A DNA stretch of 64,000 nt from Deltaproteobacteria bacterium (GTDB lineage: Bacteria > Myxococcota_A > UBA9160 > UBA4427). The DNA lies in contig JAJDAN010000088.1 of assembly GCA_029261855.1 (NCBI GenBank), positions 96,044 through 160,043 of the forward strand, read 5' to 3'. The notes beneath the pieces are model-generated. The model searched no databases, had not been told where the DNA came from, and saw only the letters and a program-made list of their open reading frames with translations. A program made the translations under genes and the position numbers. Numbering within the stretch: the stretch's first letter is position 1; the number at the start of each line of letters is the position of its first letter. Positions 18,202 to 26,529 of this stretch are shown here, piece after piece.

Positions 18202-18918
18202 ATGCGGATTCTGATTACCAACCTGCTTGCTGTGGCAGCTCTGCTGTTCGGTGCGACCAGCGCAAGCGCATTTTTCGACATCAACATGCAGGTGCGACCG
18301 GGCTCGGACAACAGTGACCTTGCCTCGCTCGTCACCAGCGACACCGTTACCGTGGACGTGTTCTTCGGTACCGACGTCCCGGGCATGCAGCAGCTTGCCA
18401 TCGGTATCGTGACGCCGGACAACGTGTCGTACGATCAGGGGGCCTCCGAGGCTCTCGCGATCATCTACCCCGCACCGGGACCGGCCTACACGACGACCGG
18501 TGCACAGACCGGTTACCTGCTCTACGGGTCTGCCACGGTGGGCATGAGCAATACCGCGCTGTATCAGGTGCAGGCCGCACCGATCTCGTGGCCGACGCCT
18601 GATCCGGGCACCAACAAGACGAACATCAACTTCCAGGTCTCGAGCCTCCTTTCGCCCACGTCGGCGACGGGAGCCGGGATCTGGGTTGCTTCGCTCGTCT
18701 TCCACATCGACAGTGCCATCGAAGCCGGTGAGATCGCGATTCAGATCTCGGGCCTCGGTTCCGTGCTGCGCGCCAACGACGTGGTCGCCCTCCCGGGCGA
18801 TGTCGACACCAGCGCACCGCTGCTGCTCACGGGCGTTCCGGTTCCGGAGCCCACGACGGCCGCAATGCTCGGTCTCGGCCTGCTCGGCCTCGCGATCGCC
18901 GGTCGCAACCGCCGCTAG
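18202..18918 (+). CDS. PEP-CTERM protein with cohesin-like beta domain
   Basis: A 238-residue exported protein. The signal peptide ends at ASAF, and a beta-sandwich region of about 180 residues contains VDVFFGTDVPGMQQLAIGIV and NINFQVSSLLSP-type strands. The sorting signal is VPEPTTAAMLGLGLLGLAIA followed by GRNRR. Strand spacing (V-V near the start, an F/Y-D bulge, a late VASLVF strand) resembles cohesins, but this is inference. A clear paralogue lies at 31218, and both sit directly after a dockerin-like gene. Start ATG 18202 has AAGGAG nine bases upstream. A longer reading from 18166 has no such site. Confidence 0.8.
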   Translation: MRILITNLLAVAALLFGATSASAFFDINMQVRPGSDNSDLASLVTSDTVTVDVFFGTDVPGMQQLAIGIVTPDNVSYDQGASEALAIIYPAPGPAYTTTGAQTGYLLYGSATVGMSNTALYQVQAAPISWPTPDPGTNKTNINFQVSSLLSPTSATGAGIWVASLVFHIDSAIEAGEIAIQISGLGSVLRANDVVALPGDVDTSAPLLLTGVPVPEPTTAAMLGLGLLGLAIAGRNRR

Positions 18919-18966
18919 GCAGCAACCGTCAGCGAGTCAGGATCGCCTCTGGCGATTCGAATGTTG

Positions 18967-18998
18967 AAGCGCCCCGGACCTCGGTCCGGGGCGCTTTT
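18967..18998 (+). terminator. Rho-independent terminator after the PEP-CTERM gene
   Basis: A 13-bp stem (AAGCGCCCCGGAC / GTCCGGGGCGCTT) with a CTCG loop ends in a short T-run, 49 bases after the stop of the PEP-CTERM gene. Confidence 0.85.
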
Positions 18999-19042
18999 AC
19001 ATTCGGCTCTCCACAACCCCGCCCCAAGCGGTCTCGAGGGCG

Positions 19043-19048
19043 TACAAT
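19043..19048 (+). promoter_or_regulatory. -10-like TACAAT, probable leaderless promoter
   Basis: Eight bases upstream of ATG 19057, just after a terminator and with no ribosome site. It is the closest match to TATAAT among the start-proximal hexamers in this window. Confidence 0.5.
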
Positions 19049-19056
19049 CCGCAGCC

Positions 19057-20475
19057 ATGCCCGGCGCATTGCTCCGTCTCGTCTCGATCGGTCTGCTGGC
19101 GGCCGTCACCGGTTGTGCGGACGGACCGCGTCCCCCGAATCTGCTGCTGGTCGTCCTCGACACCACGCGCGCCGACGCCCTGTCGACCTACGGCAACCCG
19201 CTGCCCGTGACACCTCGAATCGATCAGCTGGCAAGCGAGGGCGCCGTGTTCGAGCGGGCCTTCTCCACGGACTTCTGGACGCTTCCGAGCCACGCCTCGC
19301 TGTTCACCGGGCTCTACCCTTCCGACCACGGCGCCACCAGCGAGACGAATCGGCTCGGCGAGGACGCCGTGACCCTCGCCGAGGTGCTGGCGGACGCCGG
19401 GTACGCGACCGGCGGATTCGTGTCGAACCCCTGGGTGGGCGTCGAACGGGGCTTCAGCCAGGGCTTCGAGCTCTTCTCGGAAACCTGGCGGCCGGGACGT
19501 GAGCCCGGCGCCAGCAATCGCCTCGACTCCGGCGCGGTCCGGGAAGCGGGCGACTGGATCGCCGCGCAGGTCCGCGCCGAGCGCCCCTTTTTCGCGTTCC
19601 TCAACCTGAACCGACCACACCTCCCGTACGACCCCGACCCGAGCTTGCACGCCCGCCTCTTCCCACAGCCACAGCCCCTGCGCCGGGTCGCGGCCCTCAA
19701 GAAGCTCGCGGGGATGTGGGAGCACCTTGCTGGCGAGTTGATCCTCGAGGAGAACGACTACGAGATCCTGCGGGAGCTGTACCAGGCCGAGGTCGCCATG
19801 ACGGATCGCCTCGTGGGCGAGCTGATCGACCGCATCCATGCGCTCGGGGTGCTGGACGACACCGTGATCGTGGTGACCGCGGACCACGGAGAGAACATCG
19901 GCGATCACGGACTCATCGATCACACCCTGAGCATGTACGACTCGACCCTCCGGATCCCCCTGGTCGTCCGCTACCCGGCCCGTGTCCCGGCTGGAAGCCG
20001 AATTCGCACCCTCGCGAGCCTCACCGACGTCTTCCCGACCGTCCTCTCCCTGCTCGGCCTCGCGGACGACACGCAGGCCCCTCGCAGCCTGTTCGATCCC
20101 AACCGGGAAGCCCCCTCGCATGTCGTCGCGGAGAACGAACGTCCAACCAATGGTGTCGAACTCATGCGCCGGCGATTCCCGGACTTCGATACCCGGTCCA
20201 TCGACGGAAGGATGAGAATGGTCCGCACCGACCGATTCAAGCTGATCCGTCGGGAGCGAGACGGCGAGACGAAAAGCACCGAGCTCTACGATCTGGAAGA
20301 GGACCCCGGAGAAGAGCGCAACGTGGCCTCCCACGAGATTGCGACGCGAGATCGACTGCTGGGTCTGCTCGAAGAATGGGAGGCGAACCGGACGCCGGCC
20401 GAAAAGCTGCCGCCTCTGGACAGCAATGACCGAGAAGCAATCCTGCAACTGCGCGCGCTCGGCTATGCGGAGTGA
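19057..20475 (+). CDS. Sulfatase-fold lipoprotein with Thr at the nucleophile position
   Basis: A 472-residue lipoprotein (lipobox AVTGC, Cys20) of the alkaline-phosphatase superfamily. Metal ligands are visible in VVLDTTRADALSTYG (Asp35) and VVTADHGENIGDHG. The nucleophile motif is T75-L-P-S-H in place of C/S-x-P-S-R, so formylglycine cannot form, and a phosphatase or phospho-transferase chemistry is as likely as sulfatase. It ends LRALGYAE, a C-terminal signature shared with the paralogue at 29604. ATG 19057 is chosen because the lipoprotein signal begins there. A lipoprotein and a protease gene follow on the same strand. Confidence 0.8.
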   Translation: MPGALLRLVSIGLLAAVTGCADGPRPPNLLLVVLDTTRADALSTYGNPLPVTPRIDQLASEGAVFERAFSTDFWTLPSHASLFTGLYPSDHGATSETNRLGEDAVTLAEVLADAGYATGGFVSNPWVGVERGFSQGFELFSETWRPGREPGASNRLDSGAVREAGDWIAAQVRAERPFFAFLNLNRPHLPYDPDPSLHARLFPQPQPLRRVAALKKLAGMWEHLAGELILEENDYEILRELYQAEVAMTDRLVGELIDRIHALGVLDDTVIVVTADHGENIGDHGLIDHTLSMYDSTLRIPLVVRYPARVPAGSRIRTLASLTDVFPTVLSLLGLADDTQAPRSLFDPNREAPSHVVAENERPTNGVELMRRRFPDFDTRSIDGRMRMVRTDRFKLIRRERDGETKSTELYDLEEDPGEERNVASHEIATRDRLLGLLEEWEANRTPAEKLPPLDSNDREAILQLRALGYAE

Positions 20476-20580
20476 TGGCCGACTGACCGGCCCGCAATGG
20501 CACTCCAAACACCATCCCACTAACCTCCAGGCCCCGATCGAGCCAGGTCCTGGCGACGAGTCAACCAGAGGAATGCAGCA

Positions 20581-21069
20581 ATGAAGATCATCGATGGAAG
20601 AGTGTGGGTCGTCGCGTTCGCCTGTCTCGGCATGGCCCTGGTCGACGGATGCAGTTGCTCCGACGACGTGAAGACCCCCGAGCCCGTCAAGGTCGCGAAG
20701 CCGGCTCCGGTCAAGCCCCTTGCCAAGGCGCCCACCCAGCCGCCGGTCGCTCTCGAGGAGGCACTCGAGCGCGTAGTGGACTTGCCTCCGGGCTTCCCGG
20801 AAGACGCTCCGGTGTACCCGGGCGCGATCGCCAACAGCAGTGGCGTCCGGAACGGCCGCGTACACGCGGTCTTCAGCACCGCCGACCCGACCAGTGACGT
20901 GCTGAGCTGGTACCTGCAGGAGACGAAAGCCAATGGCTGGGAGGACACTGCAGAGATCGACGTCGGCGAACACAAGGTCCTGCAAGCGTTCAAGGACAGT
21001 CGCGAGCTCAAGATCATGATCTCGCAGGCGGCAGGTCGGTCATTGATCGTCGTGTCGGTTGGCCTCTGA
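20581..21069 (+). CDS. Small lipoprotein, function unknown
   Basis: A 162-residue lipoprotein: the signal ends at LVDGC, then comes a Pro/Lys-rich spacer (VKVAKPAPVKPLAKAPTQPP), then a domain of about 90 residues. That domain contains GFPEDAPVYPGA and FSTADPTSDVLSWYLQE, a compact alpha/beta module seen in many delta-type lipoproteins with no known role. The spacer could cross the peptidoglycan. Its TGA overlaps the presumed CTG start of the subtilase gene by four bases (CTGA), so the two proteins are probably made together and may act together. Confidence 0.7.
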   Translation: MKIIDGRVWVVAFACLGMALVDGCSCSDDVKTPEPVKVAKPAPVKPLAKAPTQPPVALEEALERVVDLPPGFPEDAPVYPGAIANSSGVRNGRVHAVFSTADPTSDVLSWYLQETKANGWEDTAEIDVGEHKVLQAFKDSRELKIMISQAAGRSLIVVSVGL

Positions 21070-24000
21070 CGCCTCGAAGGGCCATCGGGGGGAGAGCGCC
21101 GCTACAGGCGCTCGGTCTACTCCTCTTCGGCCTGCTCGTCGCCAGTCCTGCAGCGGGGCAGACATCCCGCGACGCTGAGCCGCGCCCGGGCGCGCTGATC
21201 GTCAAGCTTCACGGCGCCGGTCCCCACGCGGTCACGGACTGCGCCGAACGCACCTTCGAGACTGCGCGCAGCTTCCGAAACGCGACCGCGGACGCGTCGA
21301 CTTCTCTCGACCAGGCTCTGCACACGCTCGAAGCTCGTCGCGTGCGCGCGCTGTTCCGGCGTCCCGATGGGCGTTCGTTCGAAACCCAGCGACGGCGGCT
21401 GAAGGAGCGCGTCGCTGCAAGGCTCCCGCCCGGTCGATCACCGCCCGACCTGGCCCACGTCTATCTCGTCGAGCTGGCCCCGGGCGTCCCACTGGCCGAG
21501 GCACGATCCGTCCTCGCCCGAGACCCCCACGTCGCCTATGTGCAGCAGGATCACGACCACACCCTGGACCAGCTCGGGCCGGTTCCAGAACCCATCCCGG
21601 GGATCGACGATCCCTTCCTCTATTCGAGCGGCTCGTGGGGCCAGTCCTTCGAAGATCTCTGGGGCCTCTGGCGTGTCCGCGCCCCCGCCGCCTGGGCCAT
21701 TTCCCGGGGAGCGGGCGTCGTCGTTGCGGTCGTCGACACCGGGCTCGACTATCACCACCCCGACATCGCCGACAACGTGTGGGTCAATCCGGGTGAGGAC
21801 CTGGACGGCAATGGCCGCGTCGACGATGACGACTGGAACGGCATCGACGACGACGACAACGGCTTCATCGACGACCTGCGCGGCTTCGACTTCGCCAACA
21901 GTGAAGACGCCGATCGGGACGGGGACTACGACGGCCCCGATGATACGAGCGACCCGGACCCGTTCGACGATTGGGGCCACGGCACACACGTCGCGGGGAT
22001 CATCGCGGCCGTTGCCGGCAACGGAGTCGGCATCGCGGGCGTAGCGCCCGAAGCGCGCATCATGGCCATCAAGGGCTTCCGGCTGGGAGAATCCGGCCGG
22101 GACTCCGACCTCTGGCGGGGCGTGCTCTACGCCGCGGAGAACGGAGCCCGCGTGATCAACACGAGCTGGTCCTGCAATCCCCACTGTCCAGAGAACCCGC
22201 TGGCCGAAGAAATCGTCGCCCTCGTCCACGCCATGGGCGTGGTGATCGTGACGTCGGCGGGGAACCGCTCGACCGATGTGGTCTTCAACAGCCCGGAACA
22301 CCTTCGCGAAACCATCACCGTCGCGTCGTCGGGTGAGGACGATCGCCCCTCCGCGTCGTTCACGAATCGCGGCTGGCTGGTGGATCTGGCGGCACCGGGG
22401 GGCGGACCGAGCGACGACCTGAACGTTCGGATCGCCCGGCGGAACATCCTGTCCCTGCGCTCGTCCGCGGACCTCTCTGCCGAATTCGCGACCGTCGGCG
22501 AAGGCTATTGGCGGACCTCCGGCACCTCCATGGCCGCGCCACACGTCGCGGGCGCCGTGGCGCTGCTACTGAGTGCCAACCCCGAGCTCGGTTATGAGGA
22601 GATCCGTCGCATCCTGCGCGAGAGTGCCGTCGATACCGGGCCGGCAGGGCATGACTATCACATGGGCGCCGGCCGACTCGACGTCCTCGCCGCGCTCACC
22701 CACCCTCCGCTCCCCGACCTGCGAGCGGCGATCGACGGCCCCCGGCAGGGAGGCCGGCATCGACCCGGAGCCGGTCGCGTGATCGACATCGAGGGAAGCG
22801 CGGCGGGCGCGGACTTTGCGAGCTTCGAGGTCAGCGTCGGCCTGGGCAACGACCCCGATGCGTGGGAGCCACTCGTCGCCGCGACCACGGGGCCCGTCGA
22901 GGCGGGTCTGCTCGCACGCTGGGACCTGACCGACGTGACTGAGGGGACCTACGTCGTGCGGCTGGAGGTCACCGGAAGCTCGGGAGCGCGCTACCGCGAG
23001 TTCGCCGTGCTCTCGGTCGAACGCAACGACTTCGTTCGCGTGTCGCCCCCGGGACCGCCTGCCGGCGCTCCGTCGATTTCCGGAAAGCTCGTCGTCTGGG
23101 AGTCGAAGCGCGACGCCCCGGAGAACGCGTCGGGCACCGAAGACCTGAACCTCTTCGTCAGCCGCGTCGACGGCCAGCGACACGCCCTGGTGACGGACGC
23201 TCCGGGCGAGCAGAAGCTCGCCTCGATCTCCGGGCACACGATCAGCTGGATGGACAGCCGCAACGAGCTGGACCGGGCCGAGATCTTCGGCTGCAGCCTC
23301 GACAAGAAGGGTTGTGGCGACTTCCGGGTGTCCCAGGGCGAGACCGTCACTCTCCCGCCCGCATCGACCCCCCGCTGGATCTTCTGGATCGATTCGGAGA
23401 GCGGGACGAACGATCTGCGCGAATGCGGGGTTTCGGACGGCGGCTGTTCGGAGGCTCCGACCGGCCTCGAAGAGCGGACACGGTCTTTCCTGCGCGGCGA
23501 CGGGCAGAGCCTCGTCTGGGTCGAGCCCGGGGGAGGTGTCGGGTTCTGTCGGGTCGATGCGGCCAGCGGCCGCTGCGACGCCCGGAGTCCGTCGAGCCCG
23601 ATCTGGCCGACGTCCCGCATGGCGCACTCTGGCGAGCTGCTGGCGTGGGTGACCCAGGTTTCCTTCCGAAATCGGGCGTCGCTCCAGCTCTGCCGCTTCG
23701 ACGGCATGACCGGGGAATGCGAGCCCCTCGAGGTCGCGCGAGATGTGGGCGACGCAACACCCACGCTCTCGGGGAATCGCCTCGTCTGGGACGCCGCCCT
23801 CGGGAGCGAGGCCAGCGACGTCTTCTTCTGCGAGTTCGACCGGGTCCGTCAGCGCTGCCCGGTGCAGCGGATCACCGCACACCACGCCCCCCAGCGAGCC
23901 TCGGCGATCGACGGCAGGCGCGTCGTTTGGGAAGACGAGCGCAACGGCCCCGCCGAGATCCACGGCATCAGTCTGCCGGCTCTCGCCCCGCTACGAGATC

Positions 24001-24341
24001 TCCGGGTCGCAGCGGGCCGGCACACTCGGATCGTGGTGCGCCAGATGGGCGGCGCCGACAATTCTCGCCTGGACCTCGCCGTCGAGACCAGCGCGGGCGG
24101 CGATCCTGACGCACTGGGCGTGCGCTTCCGGGAGCTGCCCGGCCGCTGGGCGCGCGGCGTCTTCAGCTGGCGTCCCGGCCGCGATCAGGTGGGACGTCAT
24201 GCGTTCACCTTCTCGGGCACGTCGCCGAACGGCCTCGTGACCCGACAGACGATCGTCGTCGAAGTCGTCGCGTCCCCGGCGAAAGGGTCGGGTCAGCGTG
24301 CCGGAACGGGCGGGTCCCGGACGGGCAAGCCCGCCCGATAG
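21066..24341 (+). CDS. Secreted subtilisin-like serine protease with C-terminal beta-propeller-like region
   Basis: About 1091 residues if translation starts at CTG 21066. A signal peptide (LGLLLFGLLVASPAAGQT) and a propeptide-like segment precede the S8 domain. The triad is Asp224 (VVDTGLDYHHPD), His308 (WGHGTHVAGI) and Ser488 (SGTSMAAPHVAG). Acidic DxDxNG loops at about 250-295 look calcium-binding. From about residue 655, repeated VWESKRD / ISWMDSRNE / FWIDSESGTND units suggest a TolB-like propeller. No ATG, GTG or TTG occurs in frame between 20943 and the signal peptide, hence the CTG assignment. The last 49 bases overlap the convergent gene. It may process surface proteins. Confidence 0.8.
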   Translation: MTPRRAIGGRAPLQALGLLLFGLLVASPAAGQTSRDAEPRPGALIVKLHGAGPHAVTDCAERTFETARSFRNATADASTSLDQALHTLEARRVRALFRRPDGRSFETQRRRLKERVAARLPPGRSPPDLAHVYLVELAPGVPLAEARSVLARDPHVAYVQQDHDHTLDQLGPVPEPIPGIDDPFLYSSGSWGQSFEDLWGLWRVRAPAAWAISRGAGVVVAVVDTGLDYHHPDIADNVWVNPGEDLDGNGRVDDDDWNGIDDDDNGFIDDLRGFDFANSEDADRDGDYDGPDDTSDPDPFDDWGHGTHVAGIIAAVAGNGVGIAGVAPEARIMAIKGFRLGESGRDSDLWRGVLYAAENGARVINTSWSCNPHCPENPLAEEIVALVHAMGVVIVTSAGNRSTDVVFNSPEHLRETITVASSGEDDRPSASFTNRGWLVDLAAPGGGPSDDLNVRIARRNILSLRSSADLSAEFATVGEGYWRTSGTSMAAPHVAGAVALLLSANPELGYEEIRRILRESAVDTGPAGHDYHMGAGRLDVLAALTHPPLPDLRAAIDGPRQGGRHRPGAGRVIDIEGSAAGADFASFEVSVGLGNDPDAWEPLVAATTGPVEAGLLARWDLTDVTEGTYVVRLEVTGSSGARYREFAVLSVERNDFVRVSPPGPPAGAPSISGKLVVWESKRDAPENASGTEDLNLFVSRVDGQRHALVTDAPGEQKLASISGHTISWMDSRNELDRAEIFGCSLDKKGCGDFRVSQGETVTLPPASTPRWIFWIDSESGTNDLRECGVSDGGCSEAPTGLEERTRSFLRGDGQSLVWVEPGGGVGFCRVDAASGRCDARSPSSPIWPTSRMAHSGELLAWVTQVSFRNRASLQLCRFDGMTGECEPLEVARDVGDATPTLSGNRLVWDAALGSEASDVFFCEFDRVRQRCPVQRITAHHAPQRASAIDGRRVVWEDERNGPAEIHGISLPALAPLRDLRVAAGRHTRIVVRQMGGADNSRLDLAVETSAGGDPDALGVRFRELPGRWARGVFSWRPGRDQVGRHAFTFSGTSPNGLVTRQTIVVEVVASPAKGSGQRAGTGGSRTGKPAR

Positions 24342-26443
24342 GCTTCGAGGTGTGCCTCGAGCTGCAGCAGCACTTCGAGAGGAGCGCCCTCCGATCGCAT
24401 CTGCTGCAAGAGCTGGTCGCCTTCGCGAACGGCGGCCGGGAAGTTTCCCGACTCGGCATGCGCGGCGGCAAGCGTGTCCCGGAAGGCAGCGCTGGGCTCG
24501 GCCAGGCGCGCGATCCCCGCTTCGATGATCTCGACGGCGAGAGCGCCGTCTCGCAGCTCGTCTTCGGGAAGGGTCGCGAGCGCCCACGCGTAGTTGTTCC
24601 AGTTGCTGGGCTGGTCGGGACAGCGATCGACCCCGTCGGCCAGCACCTCCATGAGCTCTGCATGGCGTTTCAGGTCTCGCAGCACGAGACTTCGCTCGAC
24701 CCGGAAGCGCTCGTCGCACGGCATCTGCTCGATCAGCGGACCGTAGAGCGAGGCGGCCTCTTCCTTCCTGCCGACAGAAGCGAGCGCCTTCGCGAGGTTG
24801 TAGCGGGGCTCGATCTCATGCGGCCGCTGGGCGACCACCTCGCGCAGCAGACCGATGGCCTCGTCGTAGCGCTCGAGACCCATCAGGGCCTGGGCGACCA
24901 GCTCCATCACGAAGGGATTGCCCGGGTTTCGTGCGAGAAGCGGTTCGAGCTCGCCCAGCGCACGGCGGAAGTCCCGCCGGCCGAGGAAGCCCATGGTCTG
25001 GGAGACGACTTGAATATCTTCCGCCTTGCTGCTGGGGTCGTCGCCCTCGAGTGCGAGCGCGTCGCGCTCGTCGCGGACTTCGAAGGTCGCGCTGCGCGCC
25101 ATGTAGCCGAGTGCCATCAGCTGAGCGGCCATCTGGGCGTCGACCGCCGCCTGTGCGTCATCGGGTGGCGGGGGCGCGTCGGCGAGCATGCCTTCGAGGG
25201 TGGATCTCATCTCTGCCACCCGGTCCGGATGCCGCGCCGCGAGATTGACGAGTTCGGCGGGGTCCTCGACGACGTTGTACAGCTCTGGGTTGACCTTGTG
25301 GATGTACTTCCAAGGACCGTCGCGGACATAACGAAGGGGGGGCAGGCCGAAGGTCGCCGTGAATCGCGTCGCTTCGCCGTACCCCGTGAGCGCCAGGTCC
25401 TCGCGATCTCCACGGACCAGGGGAAGCAGTGAGACACCTTGCGAGTCCGGAAGCGGCGCTTGCCCGAGCAGCTCGAGCACGGTGGGGGCGATGTCGGCGG
25501 TCCGGACGGGGCTCCCGATGCGGCGACCCGTCGGGAGCTGCGGCAACCCCACGAGAATCAGCGGTACCCGCATCACCGTGTCGTAGAGGAAGTAGCTGTG
25601 AGAGGGTTCTCCGTGCTCGAGGAGCCCCTCCCCGTGATCGGCGGTGATGACCACCAGGGTGTTGTCCTCGAGCCCTTGCCGCCGCAGCTCGCGCAAGACG
25701 AGGCCGACCTGGAAGTCGGCGGACGCCACCTCCGCATGGTAGGTGCTGTCGGGGATCTTCTCGTTGAACGAAGCCGGCGCGAGGTGGGGGTCGTGCGCGT
25801 CGAAGAAGTGGAGCCACAGGAAAAAGGGACGACCGTCGTCGGCCTGGATGAACTCGATGCCCCGCTCGGCGATGTCGGCCCCGATGCGCATGGTTCGCGT
25901 GCGTTCCTGCCGCTCACCGTCCTGATCGCGGAAGTGAACGACCTTGAGCACCGCATCGTCGCTCTCGGCCCCGCGGTAATGATCGAAGCCCTGGGTCACC
26001 TGGGTGTCGCTGCGGAGCACGGGCGCCGCGACCTCGGCACCCGTGCGATAACCCTGGTCGCGCAGGACCTCGGCCAGCGTGACGTTGTGTTCCGACAGCA
26101 GGTACCCCGAGTTCGAACGGACGCCGTGCGCGTAGGGAAGTTTCCCGGTGAAGATCGTCGAGTGCGAAGGCAGGGTCTCGGGATGACTCGAGGTGACGTC
26201 CTCGAAGAGGACTCCCTTGCGGGCCGCACGATCGATGTTCGGCGTCGTCTCGCGTTCCTGCCCGTAGGCGCCCAGCGCGTCTGCACGCGTGGTATCCAGG
26301 GTAATGAGCAGAAGATTCGGAGCTGCGGGCGCCGCTGCCGGTTCCCGGCCGCCCGAGGGCACTGACTCGGCGGGTCCACACGCGAGAACGCCAAGCGGCA
26401 ACAAAAGTGCAACAGCCAACAGTCGCTTGACCCGTATCCGCAT
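24293..26443 (-). CDS. Sulfatase-fold lipoprotein fused to C-terminal TPR repeats
   Basis: A 716-residue lipoprotein (GVLAC, Cys22). The alkaline-phosphatase-superfamily domain spans about 42-420, with Asp50 in ITLDTTRADALGAYG, the nucleophile motif T90-L-P-S-H and VITADHGEGLLEHGE. Thr replaces the Cys/Ser needed for formylglycine. It continues through AAQLMALGYMAR into TPR units from about residue 480 (PFVMELVAQALMGLERYDEA and others). The TPRs may tether it to partner proteins in the envelope. TAGAAT ends seven bases before the ATG. Its 3' end overlaps the subtilase gene tail-to-tail by 49 bp. Confidence 0.8.
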   Translation of the reverse strand: MRIRVKRLLAVALLLPLGVLACGPAESVPSGGREPAAAPAAPNLLLITLDTTRADALGAYGQERETTPNIDRAARKGVLFEDVTSSHPETLPSHSTIFTGKLPYAHGVRSNSGYLLSEHNVTLAEVLRDQGYRTGAEVAAPVLRSDTQVTQGFDHYRGAESDDAVLKVVHFRDQDGERQERTRTMRIGADIAERGIEFIQADDGRPFFLWLHFFDAHDPHLAPASFNEKIPDSTYHAEVASADFQVGLVLRELRRQGLEDNTLVVITADHGEGLLEHGEPSHSYFLYDTVMRVPLILVGLPQLPTGRRIGSPVRTADIAPTVLELLGQAPLPDSQGVSLLPLVRGDREDLALTGYGEATRFTATFGLPPLRYVRDGPWKYIHKVNPELYNVVEDPAELVNLAARHPDRVAEMRSTLEGMLADAPPPPDDAQAAVDAQMAAQLMALGYMARSATFEVRDERDALALEGDDPSSKAEDIQVVSQTMGFLGRRDFRRALGELEPLLARNPGNPFVMELVAQALMGLERYDEAIGLLREVVAQRPHEIEPRYNLAKALASVGRKEEAASLYGPLIEQMPCDERFRVERSLVLRDLKRHAELMEVLADGVDRCPDQPSNWNNYAWALATLPEDELRDGALAVEIIEAGIARLAEPSAAFRDTLAAAHAESGNFPAAVREGDQLLQQMRSEGAPLEVLLQLEAHLEAYRAGLPVRDPPVPAR

Positions 26444-26450
26444 CTAGCCG

Positions 26451-26456
26451 ATTCTA
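26451..26456 (-). promoter_or_regulatory. -10-like TAGAAT, probable leaderless promoter of the TPR sulfatase-fold gene
   Basis: Seven bases (CGGCTAG) separate it from ATG 26443. No ribosome-binding site. Confidence 0.45.
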
Positions 26457-26529
26457 GCCACTCCCGCGAAGGGAGTGAGCCGTCGTCGCCGACGGGCCCC
26501 TCGAAATCGGTCCAATGGAGAATCCGGGG

